From NCBI GenBank assembly GCA_002083615.1, contig MSXO01000024.1, positions 1 through 25,364 on the forward strand: DNA of 25,364 nucleotides, written 5' to 3'. The position numbers were made by a program, and so were the translations under genes. The notes below the pieces were generated by a model that was not told the origin of the DNA, searched no databases, and saw only the letters and a list, made by a program, of their open reading frames with translations. Within the stretch, counting starts at the first letter, position 1. Each line of letters starts with the position of its first letter. Source of the DNA: Proteobacteria bacterium ST_bin11 (lineage in GTDB: Bacteria; Pseudomonadota; Gammaproteobacteria; Methylococcales; Methylomonadaceae). This document shows, piece after piece, positions 1 through 8,065 of the stretch.

Positions 1-2
1 TG

Positions 3-890
3 CGCAGCCGTTCTTTTTCCGGTGTGCTGCCGGGGATGGCCGAACGGATGATGGGTGGCGGACAAGGACAGCAAGGTCGAATGGGCGGCGGCATGGGCAT
101 GGGGATGCACGCCAATGCCTTGCCGGTGGGCAGTGACTATCCGATTTTTACCGTAAAAGTGACGCGCCAGGTCAGCGATAGTCCGAAATTACCCAATAGC
201 TTGGCGCAAATTCATCAATACAGTTTAAGCGACACGGTCAATCCCAATAAGCCCGTGCCTATCGCTATTTCGGAAGGACCCATGCGCATGGTTTTAAATG
301 GCCGGCCTTATGCCTATAACGACATTTTGCCGAGTGAGCGCATTCCGCTGAATACCGTGCAGTTGATGGAGATTTTTCATGGGCATGGCGGTGGCGGCCA
401 TGGCGATAAAGCCGGTGGCGAGCACAACGGTGCTGAGAAAGCCGATGCGGGTTCCCACAAAATGGGCGGAATGGGCATGATGGGTGGCATGCGACACGAC
501 GATGATAACAAGCCAGGCGAAGGTGGTCATCGGCGTATGGGCATGCGCCACGGCGGCGACAGCGACGACGCCGGCGGTCATCAGATGGGCGGTATGGGAG
601 GAATGGGTGGCGGCATGGGGATGATGATGGCTATGGCGCATCCGATTCATTTGCACGGCCAATATTTTCAAATCCTGAGCCGGACCATAGCCAACAACGC
701 AGGCGAAGATTACGCAACCGTTAAAGATGGTTTTATCGAGGGCGGCTGGAAAGATACGGTGCTGGTCATGCCAGGCGAGCGGGTAAAAATCATCAAGCCC
801 TTCCAGGACTTCAAAGGTTTGTTCATGTACCACTGCCATAACCTGGAACACGAAGACATGGGCATGATGCGCGATTTCTTGGTGGTATGA
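3..890 (+). CDS. Multicopper oxidase, C-terminal part (gene runs off the left edge)
   Basis: The frame is open from the window edge, so the 5' part is missing. The C-terminal cupredoxin domain is clear: HPIHLHG at about 652-672 supplies type 2/3 copper ligands, and MYHCHNLEHEDMGMM at about 826-870 is the HCH-x3-H-x4-M motif that supplies type 1 and trinuclear ligands. Between them, at about 380-640, lies a long insert rich in Met, His and Gly, with several MGGMGM-like runs and HGGGGHG. It resembles in position and composition the Met-rich lid of CueO-type cuprous oxidases, but is longer and also His-rich. The likely role is periplasmic oxidation of Cu(I), or copper binding, in copper tolerance. 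The next gene, with an HMA copper-binding domain, starts 34 nt downstream, which supports a copper operon. CopA/PcoA-type or CueO-type cannot be decided without the N-terminus. Confidence 0.9.
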   Translation, partial: RSRSFSGVLPGMAERMMGGGQGQQGRMGGGMGMGMHANALPVGSDYPIFTVKVTRQVSDSPKLPNSLAQIHQYSLSDTVNPNKPVPIAISEGPMRMVLNGRPYAYNDILPSERIPLNTVQLMEIFHGHGGGGHGDKAGGEHNGAEKADAGSHKMGGMGMMGGMRHDDDNKPGEGGHRRMGMRHGGDSDDAGGHQMGGMGGMGGGMGMMMAMAHPIHLHGQYFQILSRTIANNAGEDYATVKDGFIEGGWKDTVLVMPGERVKIIKPFQDFKGLFMYHCHNLEHEDMGMMRDFLVV

Positions 891-924
891 TCAGACCGAG
901 ACGCCAATTGTCAGGGAGCCGGAT

Positions 925-1956
925 ATGACAACGATCAACAGGCACTTAATAGTCGAGGGCATGCATTGCTCTGGTTGCGAAGACACCATTCGCCACGCGC
1001 TGACTGATTTACCCGGTGTGAAAGTGTTAGAAGTGAGCTATGCGCGTTCGACGCTTGATGTGCAATTCGACGACAAGCTGGCCGACGAAGCGGGGTTATA
1101 CCAAGCCATTCGCGCCAAGGGATACGGCGTGGAACTTACGCCGCACCCCGTTAGAAGTAAGCTGAAAGGCCTGTTGATCTTTTTGCTGTTATTGCTGGCA
1201 GTCGGCAGCGTGACTTTCTGGGGCAAGAGTTTGATGCCGGGCGTGATGCAGCAAATAACGCCGCATATGGATCAAGCGGTATTATTGGGCATCGGTTTTC
1301 TCACCGGTTTTCATTGTATCGGCATGTGCGGCGGTTTTGTGGTGGGTTACACCAATCCTAGCCAATCCAAATCCCGCCAATTGCTGGCGCATTTAAGTTA
1401 CGCATTCGGCAAGACCTTGTCCTACAGCGCACTCGGCGCTGGCTTTGGATTGTTAGGCGCTACCATAGCTATTACCCCGCAAATGCGCGGCGGACTGGCT
1501 TTGGTCGCTAGCCTGTTTCTGTTGCTATATGGTCTAAAGATGCTCAACTTCTTTGCAGTCTTGCGCCGTTTTACCTTGCGTATGCCCAAGTCAGTCAATC
1601 GCCAGCTTGCAGACGACATGCGCAAGCCCCGCAGTGCGTTGCGTACCGGCTTGTTGACCGGTTTTTTGCTGGGCTGCGGGCCACTACAGGCCATGTATGT
1701 GATGGCCGCCGGCAGTGGCGATCCGTTGCAAGGCGCGCTGATACTGTTCTGGTTCGGCCTCGGCACTTTGGCGCCGCTGTTGGGCTTTGGGTTCTTCGCC
1801 AGTTTATTGTCGCCGGCATTTATGCGGCAACTGGTAAAGGTTTCCGCGCTATTGGTCATCGCGATGGCCGTAATGATGGCGCAACGCGGTATGAAGATCG
1901 TCCAAGCAGGCCAGATGCCCGCAGCGGTGCCTTCGCACATGCAACCCGTTCACTGA
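925..1956 (+). CDS. HMA domain fused to SafE/TauE-type (COG2836-like) membrane protein
   Basis: 343 residues. Residues 1-70 form a heavy-metal-associated domain with GMHCSGC, the metal-binding CxxC loop. One membrane segment follows at about 85-105. A hydrophobic domain with several membrane spans then begins with GFHCIGMCGGFVVGY, the signature of the SafE/UreH-like family often annotated as sulfite exporter TauE/SafE or cytochrome c biogenesis protein. The start is supported by AGGGAG about 7 nt upstream of ATG. Proteins of this architecture are often found near copper ATPases and cytochrome oxidase assembly genes, so copper handling at the membrane is the likely role. This is inferred from the HMA domain and from the multicopper oxidase just upstream. 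The transported species cannot be read from the sequence. A TTG-started gene follows 9 nt downstream, suggesting co-transcription. Confidence 0.85.
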   Translation: MTTINRHLIVEGMHCSGCEDTIRHALTDLPGVKVLEVSYARSTLDVQFDDKLADEAGLYQAIRAKGYGVELTPHPVRSKLKGLLIFLLLLLAVGSVTFWGKSLMPGVMQQITPHMDQAVLLGIGFLTGFHCIGMCGGFVVGYTNPSQSKSRQLLAHLSYAFGKTLSYSALGAGFGLLGATIAITPQMRGGLALVASLFLLLYGLKMLNFFAVLRRFTLRMPKSVNRQLADDMRKPRSALRTGLLTGFLLGCGPLQAMYVMAAGSGDPLQGALILFWFGLGTLAPLLGFGFFASLLSPAFMRQLVKVSALLVIAMAVMMAQRGMKIVQAGQMPAAVPSHMQPVH

Positions 1957-1965
1957 GGTAAAGTT

Positions 1966-2385
1966 TTGGATATTCAACGTTTTAGACAATTGAATGAGCG
2001 GGCCAAACGGCTGGCGGACGAAATAGGCAATTTGCTGATCGAAGTTTTTCATTATTTGGCCTTGTTTGTCATCGGTGCCAGTATCGTCTGGTCGGCGGTG
2101 GTGGCTTACGGCGGCATGATGCTGCAAGGCCATGCCACCATTGGCGACATTTTGCTGTTGTTTATCTATTTGGAATTGGGTGCGATGGTCGGCATCTATT
2201 TCAAAACCAACCTAATGCCGGTGCGCTGTCTGATTTACATTGCCATCACCGCGCTGGCTAGGTTATTGATCGCGGATATTCAAGCCCATCACCAGGCAGA
2301 CATGGGAATTTTGTTAGTGTCCGGCAGCATTTTGTTGCTGGCCTTATCGACACTGCTTATTCGTAAACCAAGGGACGAATCTTAG
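1966..2385 (+). CDS. psiE: PsiE-family membrane protein
   Basis: 139 residues, close to the length of E. coli PsiE (136). It has a short polar N-terminus followed by four hydrophobic segments, at about residues 25-50, 58-75, 82-100 and 108-130. The PsiE-like stretch AIGDILLLFIYLELGAMV (read here as TIGDILLLFIYLELGAMV) sits in the middle. The start is TTG, preceded by GAGGTAAAG at 1954-1962, and no in-frame ATG gives a better start. PsiE proteins are phosphate-starvation-inducible inner-membrane proteins of unknown biochemical role. Here the gene follows the HMA-SafE gene after 9 nt, so it is probably part of the copper group and not under Pho control. I see no Pho box in front of it. Confidence 0.8.
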   Translation: MDIQRFRQLNERAKRLADEIGNLLIEVFHYLALFVIGASIVWSAVVAYGGMMLQGHATIGDILLLFIYLELGAMVGIYFKTNLMPVRCLIYIAITALARLLIADIQAHHQADMGILLVSGSILLLALSTLLIRKPRDES

Positions 2386-2466
2386 TACATCAATGCGCGG
2401 GCGTGCGGTAGCCGATGCCCGATTCAACTCGAACACTTCGTGAGCTCGGCTCATTTACACAAGACG

Positions 2467-2985
2467 ATGAAGATGAATAAAACACTATTGCTAACTGCCT
2501 TACTGCTATCGGTCTCTGCGGTCGAGGCCATCCCGCCGGTCGATCCGGCACGTCTGGACGAAGTACAAGCGCGTGGCAGCCATGTCATGCCGTTTGACTT
2601 GGAAAAAACCTTACATATCTTTGATAAAACCGACACTGGCGGCATCCAGCAAGTAATCGCCAAAGATGCTGCGGATACTGAGCAAATTGATTTGGCGCGC
2701 AGTCATCTGGCGCAACTGGCTGTAGGGTTTGCCAAAGGCGATTTTTCCGGGCCGAGCCGTATTCATGGCGACGATATGCCTGGGCTCAAGGCCTTAGCGT
2801 CAGCTGCTGGAAAAGTCAGTTTTGTGTATCGGGACTTGCCGAACGGCGCCGAAATCGAGTACCGGAGTGAAGATAAACAGCTGATAGAAGCCGTGCACAG
2901 CTATTTCGATGCCCAACTCAGCGATCACGCCCGCCATGCAGTGCCCGGCGGACAGCATATGCACCACGGCCACCAGCAGCCTTAA
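2467..2985 (+). CDS. Small exported protein of unknown function
   Basis: 172 residues from the ATG at 2467. An upstream in-frame GTG at 2440 would add nine residues ahead of the signal peptide and is less likely. MKMNKTLLLTALLLSVSAVEA is a typical Sec signal, with likely cleavage after VEA. The mature protein is about 150 residues, mostly soluble, with no cysteines and a His-rich tail (HMHHGHQQP) that could bind metal. No domain is recognised with confidence. It lies 81 nt behind psiE on the same strand, downstream of a multicopper oxidase and an HMA protein. A periplasmic metal-related role is a contextual guess only. The ribosome binding site is weak (AAGACG region). Confidence 0.7.
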   Translation: MKMNKTLLLTALLLSVSAVEAIPPVDPARLDEVQARGSHVMPFDLEKTLHIFDKTDTGGIQQVIAKDAADTEQIDLARSHLAQLAVGFAKGDFSGPSRIHGDDMPGLKALASAAGKVSFVYRDLPNGAEIEYRSEDKQLIEAVHSYFDAQLSDHARHAVPGGQHMHHGHQQP

Positions 2986-3014
2986 CCGTCAATAAGGCGG
3001 AAAGCTATCATTGA

Positions 3015-3038
3015 ACACCTACTGAAATAATCAGGTGT
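3015..3038 (+). terminator. Possible weak terminator after the copper group
   Basis: ACACCT at 3015-3020 and AGGTGT at 3033-3038 can pair around a 12-nt loop. The sequence after it is AT-rich (ATTCTTGATT) but has no clean U tract. It lies 30 nt past the stop of the exported-protein gene and before the KAP gene. Only the inverted repeat is seen; terminator activity is inferred. Confidence 0.3.
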
Positions 3039-3136
3039 ATTCTTGATTCAATCTACCCGCAAACCGAGTAATCGATTCGCTGTGAAATAGTACCATCCGA
3101 TTAGCCTTTCCTTGCGGCGATTTTGTTGTTAAAAAG

Positions 3137-3160
3137 CCCTTATCTAACGACGATAAGGGG
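3137..3160 (+). promoter_or_regulatory. Hairpin covering the ribosome binding site of the Ycf48-KAP gene
   Basis: CCCTTATC (3137-3144) pairs perfectly with GATAAGGG (3152-3159) around a 7-nt loop. The right arm contains the Shine-Dalgarno sequence AAGGGGG (3155-3161), which sits 5 nt before the ATG at 3166. When folded, this 8-bp stem would hide the ribosome binding site, so translation of the very large downstream protein may be held low or be conditional. The pairing is seen directly; the regulatory effect is inferred. Confidence 0.5.
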
Positions 3161-3165
3161 GCGAC

Positions 3166-6100
3166 ATGTCCGGACTGGCGACAAAACATGCGGCTGGTAA
3201 CGAAGCACCGGCCAAAAACCTGCTCTCCCAGCATGGGCTGAGCCGCCCAGGATTCTGGCTAGGCTTGGCCTTAATGCTGGCCTTACTATCTACCGTCATC
3301 GCCTTCCAGCAAGCGCCGCACCGTAACGCCTATCGCCCTGAACCCAAATTGTGGAGTTGGGATTATTGGGCTTACCCCGTCGAGCGTAATGCTTTTCGGC
3401 GATTGCCGGCCATCGCCGGGAATCTCAACGATCTGGCTGTTTCCGAAGATGGTCGGCATATCTGGGCTGTGGGTGATGGTGGTTTGATTGTGTACAGTGA
3501 CGATGCCGGCGAGAGTTGGCAGCAAGGACAAATTGGAGCGGCGCCAGCTGAGCCGGTGACGCGAGCCGGCGGGTTTTGGGTTAGGGAAGCGCAAGCAGGA
3601 ATGCCGGACAGCTCTCAGCTGCAACAGTCGGTTCCCTACAACGCCGACAATGCCCCTTTCATTAGTCGGGAAGTCGGCGAGCCAAACGCTGTTAGGGCAA
3701 TAAGCCCCGCGCTTGATTCTACAAACCAGTCGCCAGTCCAAAACTCGCCGAGCACTCAAGTAAAGCAAGACTTGCCTTCGGCAAGCGCCAATAGTCAGCC
3801 GACAACGCCCATCTCAAAAAACGTGCCTCAAGCAAATGCCGTCGATAAGGTGGTGGAGCCTGTTTCGCCGCCGCCAGTTGCCCAGAAACAGCCCATTGAG
3901 CGAGATCCAAAGCGGGTCGACTTGTATTCCGTGCATTTTGTCGACAACGTTCAAGGGTGGGCTGTCGGCGAAGATGGCGTGATCCTGGTTACCGTCGACG
4001 GCGGTAAAAGTTGGCAGCGCCAAACCGGCGGCGCCAGCGAAATATTGAACAGCGTGTATTTTGTCGATCCCGCGCATGGCTGGGCAGTAGGTCAGGCGGG
4101 CCTGATTCTGGCTACCGCAGACGGTGGTAAAAGTTGGAAAAAACAAATCGGTGTGGTTAATCTCCAGTTCAGCAGTGTCAAGTTTTATGACAATTTACAC
4201 GGCTGGGCTGTTGGTCAGTTTGAGGGCGTTGTTGTTACGGCTGATGGTGGTCAAACTTGGTACTTTCAAGCCGTACCCGGCAAAAATAGCTTCAACGATG
4301 CCTATTTTATTGATAACCAACGCGGCTGGGCTGTCGGTAACGAGGGCATAATTGTCGCTACTGTCGATGGCGGCAAAACCTGGAAAGCCCAGGCTAGCGA
4401 TGTTCTTGAAAATTTGTACGGTGTTTTTTTTGAGAAGGATGGCTTGCATGGCTGGGTTGTAGGCCAAAATGGTGTCATGTTGGCGACGATGGACGGCGGT
4501 CGCAGCTGGCAAGCGCAGACCAGCGGTACCTCGTCGAATATACGGCACATGCGATTTTCTGGTGACGGTACTCAAGGCTGGGCAGTGGGGGATGTTGGAA
4601 CCCTGTTAGTTACAATTGATGCCGGAAGTAGTTGGCAAACTGCAAGTCAGAAGTCGCTCGGCGGCCTACAATTTTTGGCAAATTGGCAGAAAGGTTGGGT
4701 TGTCGGGGCCGATGGCTTGATTTTGTCCACCGAGGACGGAGGGAAAATTTGGCATGCCCACCCCCGTGCTACCTATCAGCATTTATCTGGACTGCAAATA
4801 TTCGCGGATGGCAGAGAAGGTTGGGCAGTGGGCGGTGGCGGTACTTTGCTACATACGGTCGATAAAGGTAAGCGTTGGCAAGCCCAAAGTAGTGGCGTGG
4901 ATGGCGAGCTGTACCGAGTGCAGTTTGTTGATGGCGGTACTCGAGGTTGGGTGGTGGGTGAATCGGCATTGCTCGCTAGCCAAGACAGCGGACAAAATTG
5001 GCAACGGAAGATATGGTTGAAACCGGAGGTGCTTGCCGTAGCTTTGCATTTTCAAGAAGATGGCGAACGCGGCTGGGTAGCAGGTGACATGGATCGTATT
5101 TATGTCACCACCGATGCTGGAGCAACCTGGCAATCTCAAGTGATTGGATCCGGCAAATTCATTTCAGGTCTTTACTTTGAGCGTGACGGCCTGAAGGGTT
5201 GGGCCGTTGGTAGAAATGGTACGATTTTGTCCACACAAGATGCTGGAAAAAATTGGCGGACTCAAGTTAGCTCAACTAAGCAACATCTTTGGGAATTGGC
5301 CTTTGCGGGTGATGGCAGCCGTGGTTGGGCGGTCGGCAGTGGGGGAACAATCATTGCAACCCAAAATGGCGGTGATTCTTGGCAAGCACAAATCAGCAGT
5401 TCATCGGCAATATTGACGGACATATACGCTGACAACGATGGCCTGCACGCTTGGACCGTCGGCGCAGCCGGCACCCTACTCGCCACAACCGACGGCGGCG
5501 CGCATTGGCAAGATCCCGTGTTGCCCTATCAACGCTATCCGGCACCTTGGTATTACCTGAGTTGGTTGCCGGTATTGCTGTTGTTCAGCCGTGGATTGCG
5601 CTTGCAGTTGACTGAATTGCGCGAACCGGAAGCTCATGACCCTAATTTAGGCATCAATCCTACCGCCGCTTCCGATAAACCTACCGGGCCTGGCAGTAAG
5701 GACTATCTGGGCAGTTTGCAGTTGGCTCGGGATTTGTCCGCGTTTCTGCGCAACGAAAACACCCAGCCGCCATTGACCCTGGCGATTACCGGCGATTGGG
5801 GCAGCGGCAAAAGCTCGGTGATGAATTATTTGCAAGCCGAGTTACGGCGGGAGGGTTTACGACCGGTCTGGTACAACGCCTGGCATCATCAGGAAGAACA
5901 ACAGGTGCTCGGCTCGATTCTGGAATGCGTGCGCCAGCAGGCCACACCGCCGCTATGGCCCTGGCTACTGCCGGGCCTGTGGTTTCGGTTGCGTTTGTTG
6001 ACGCATCGGCGATTTTGGCTACAGCTGCTGGCAGCTGTGCTGTTGACCGGATTTTGTTGGTTGGCGGCATTTTCCTATTTTCATGAAGAGGCGGAAGAAA

Positions 6101-7866
6101 ATCAGGTGTGGCACTTCGCTTCCCACTTGGCAGGCTTGGAGCAACCGGCGGTGTTGACTGCACAAGGCCACGCCCGCTTATGTGCTCAAGCCGATGGTGT
6201 CAACAATCCTGCCAAGTCCCCCACTGACCAGCTGTTTAGCCCCGCTGATTGCGAGAAACTGCAATGTTTGGTGAATGCGGATGTCTCCGGTGCCGCCAAA
6301 GATCCGGCAAACTGCAAAGATACTTTAAGCGTCTTCGCCAGCGATGACGAGTTACTGGCTCAAGCCGGGAAAGTACTCGAGCATGAATTAACTCAAGAGC
6401 GTAAGCAAGCCATCATTAAGCAACTGGAACATAGCCCAGGCAAAGCGCCATTTGCTTTGCCGGCCTGGTTGACAGCTTTGTTGACAGTGCTGACTACCGT
6501 GGCTGGTGTGGTCGTGGTCAAAGGTGCTTCATTGTTCGGCTTAGCCAGCACCGACTTATTGAAAACCGCGATCAGCAAAACCGGCGTTATCGAATCTGCC
6601 GAGCCGGTGGGTACCCGGCAAATCTGGGAACGGCGCTTCGAGCGTTTGACCGGGCTTTTGGGTCGGCGCCGGTTGGTGTTGTTTATCGACGATCTGGATC
6701 GGTGCAGCCGCGAGCATGCGCTGCGGGTGCTTGAGACCTGTAATTTCTTGGTCAGCAGCGGCGAGTTGTTCATCGTCATGGGTATTGCTCCCAAATATGT
6801 GCTAGCCAATGTGAAACTGCATTTCAAGGAACTCGCCGAAGCCTTGCACGAATTTGATGACAATGGTGCTGCGGCGGTTGGAGCGCCAGTCGAAACTGCG
6901 CCAGCCCGAAAACCACGCAGCCTGGCGCGCTTTTATCTGCAAAAGTTGATCAACATTGAAGTGCCGGTGCCCGCCGCCGGCAGCGAGGCGATGCTGAACC
7001 TGTTAACCGGCAGCGGCGGGGAAGAAGATGGGCACGGCCAACGCGAACGGCGCTTGCAAGCCCTTGGCAAGACTCTGGTTTTGGCAGTACAGGTAGTAGT
7101 TCTGCTAGCCGCGATGGGCTGGGCGGCTTATCACGCTAGTCAGCCTATACCTGGCAAGTCAACCCCACCGATTTTGGCAACACAGTCGGTGGCAGCAGCG
7201 GCTAAGCCAGTGGAGACCAACGCCGAGCCTGTTGCCGATATGTCCGACAAACCTAAAGCCGAGTCCGGCATAACCTCGTTTCGCGCCGATTTCAAACCCG
7301 AACAACTTACGCCCTGGCCGCAACGCATCGGCTATGGCTTGTTGCTGCTGTTCATGCTGTTGGCCGGTAGTTTGGTGTGGGTAGGCGTCAACGAGAAGGC
7401 CCGTAACTGGCTGGTAGATTATCTGGAAATGGCTTACAAAGCCTTTGGCCGGGATTGGTTCGGACCCAGGCAAACCCAGGATACCCCGGAGTTTGCCGCA
7501 GCTTTGCGTATCTGGTACCCGCTGATTCACCAAACCCAGTCACAGCCGCCGGAGATCAACTCGCCGCGTACCGTCAAAGCCTTTTTAAATCGGTTGCGCT
7601 GCTTTGCCAGTCGCTGGCCGAAAACGACTGGCGCGCACGGCGAAGCGCAGTTGGTGGCCTTGGCGGCTTTGCATTTTTACTTGGGTGAAGGCGACTATGA
7701 ACGTGCCGTCAATTGCCTGACTATCAGTATGCGGGATAGTCAATTACCACGCCTGTTGTCGAAAGTGTTTGAGGACCATAATAAGTCGTTTGGTCCGCCC
7801 AGTGACGACGACTGCCGACTGTTTAAATATTTCATCGAGAACCTGGAAATCCATAAGCCGCATTGA
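3166..7866 (+). CDS. Ycf48/BNR-repeat propeller fused to KAP-family P-loop NTPase, membrane-anchored
   Basis: 1566 residues. A short cytoplasmic N-terminus is followed by a membrane helix at about 30-48. Next come 14 repeats with the pattern GWAVG-x-G-x5-T-x-D-x-G-x-x-W. The first is at about 98-118, then a Pro/Ser/Gln-rich linker at about 125-248, and 13 repeats run to about 782. Fourteen blades would make two seven-bladed propellers of the Ycf48 type. After a second membrane segment (about 796-812) comes a KAP NTPase: Walker A TGDWGSGKSS (about 875-884), the KAP motif WYNAWHHQ (902-909), and Walker B LVLFIDDLDRC (about 1169-1179). Further membrane segments lie at about 950-970, 1099-1125, 1304-1323 and 1389-1409; inserted helices are typical of KAP proteins. 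Predicted topology places the propellers in the periplasm and the NTPase in the cytoplasm. The substrate is unknown. The gene is alone, with AAGGGGG 5 nt before ATG. Confidence 0.88.
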   Translation: MSGLATKHAAGNEAPAKNLLSQHGLSRPGFWLGLALMLALLSTVIAFQQAPHRNAYRPEPKLWSWDYWAYPVERNAFRRLPAIAGNLNDLAVSEDGRHIWAVGDGGLIVYSDDAGESWQQGQIGAAPAEPVTRAGGFWVREAQAGMPDSSQLQQSVPYNADNAPFISREVGEPNAVRAISPALDSTNQSPVQNSPSTQVKQDLPSASANSQPTTPISKNVPQANAVDKVVEPVSPPPVAQKQPIERDPKRVDLYSVHFVDNVQGWAVGEDGVILVTVDGGKSWQRQTGGASEILNSVYFVDPAHGWAVGQAGLILATADGGKSWKKQIGVVNLQFSSVKFYDNLHGWAVGQFEGVVVTADGGQTWYFQAVPGKNSFNDAYFIDNQRGWAVGNEGIIVATVDGGKTWKAQASDVLENLYGVFFEKDGLHGWVVGQNGVMLATMDGGRSWQAQTSGTSSNIRHMRFSGDGTQGWAVGDVGTLLVTIDAGSSWQTASQKSLGGLQFLANWQKGWVVGADGLILSTEDGGKIWHAHPRATYQHLSGLQIFADGREGWAVGGGGTLLHTVDKGKRWQAQSSGVDGELYRVQFVDGGTRGWVVGESALLASQDSGQNWQRKIWLKPEVLAVALHFQEDGERGWVAGDMDRIYVTTDAGATWQSQVIGSGKFISGLYFERDGLKGWAVGRNGTILSTQDAGKNWRTQVSSTKQHLWELAFAGDGSRGWAVGSGGTIIATQNGGDSWQAQISSSSAILTDIYADNDGLHAWTVGAAGTLLATTDGGAHWQDPVLPYQRYPAPWYYLSWLPVLLLFSRGLRLQLTELREPEAHDPNLGINPTAASDKPTGPGSKDYLGSLQLARDLSAFLRNENTQPPLTLAITGDWGSGKSSVMNYLQAELRREGLRPVWYNAWHHQEEQQVLGSILECVRQQATPPLWPWLLPGLWFRLRLLTHRRFWLQLLAAVLLTGFCWLAAFSYFHEEAEENQVWHFASHLAGLEQPAVLTAQGHARLCAQADGVNNPAKSPTDQLFSPADCEKLQCLVNADVSGAAKDPANCKDTLSVFASDDELLAQAGKVLEHELTQERKQAIIKQLEHSPGKAPFALPAWLTALLTVLTTVAGVVVVKGASLFGLASTDLLKTAISKTGVIESAEPVGTRQIWERRFERLTGLLGRRRLVLFIDDLDRCSREHALRVLETCNFLVSSGELFIVMGIAPKYVLANVKLHFKELAEALHEFDDNGAAAVGAPVETAPARKPRSLARFYLQKLINIEVPVPAAGSEAMLNLLTGSGGEEDGHGQRERRLQALGKTLVLAVQVVVLLAAMGWAAYHASQPIPGKSTPPILATQSVAAAAKPVETNAEPVADMSDKPKAESGITSFRADFKPEQLTPWPQRIGYGLLLLFMLLAGSLVWVGVNEKARNWLVDYLEMAYKAFGRDWFGPRQTQDTPEFAAALRIWYPLIHQTQSQPPEINSPRTVKAFLNRLRCFASRWPKTTGAHGEAQLVALAALHFYLGEGDYERAVNCLTISMRDSQLPRLLSKVFEDHNKSFGPPSDDDCRLFKYFIENLEIHKPH

Positions 7867-7933
7867 GCCGGAACGGAATACCGGTGAAAAGTAGGGCCGG
7901 GTTAATAACCGAGTATTGACCCAATTTTATTGT

Positions 7934-7979
7934 AGCTATCCAGCCTATGATCGTTTTCCGCTGTTTTGACTGGATAGCT
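7934..7979 (+). terminator. Inverted repeat between convergent genes, possible bidirectional terminator
   Basis: AGCTATCCAG (7934-7943) and CTGGATAGCT (7970-7979) are perfect 10-bp arms around 26 nt. They sit between the KAP gene (+) and the REC-PAS-GGDEF-EAL gene (-), whose 3' ends face each other. There is no strong U run, so a protein-binding or structural role is also possible. Confidence 0.4.
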
Positions 7980-8065
7980 TCAGTATTCGCGTCTTTGCTT
8001 AAATTCCCTTACCCCGGCCCGCTCGAAGAGGGGGGAGAAACCAAGCGATAGATCACTCCCAAAGA

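Noticed and set aside
294..851. 185-codon antisense frame in the multicopper oxidase gene
   Set aside because: It is a shadow of the Met/His-rich repetitive coding sequence, with low-complexity HAHSAH-type translation.
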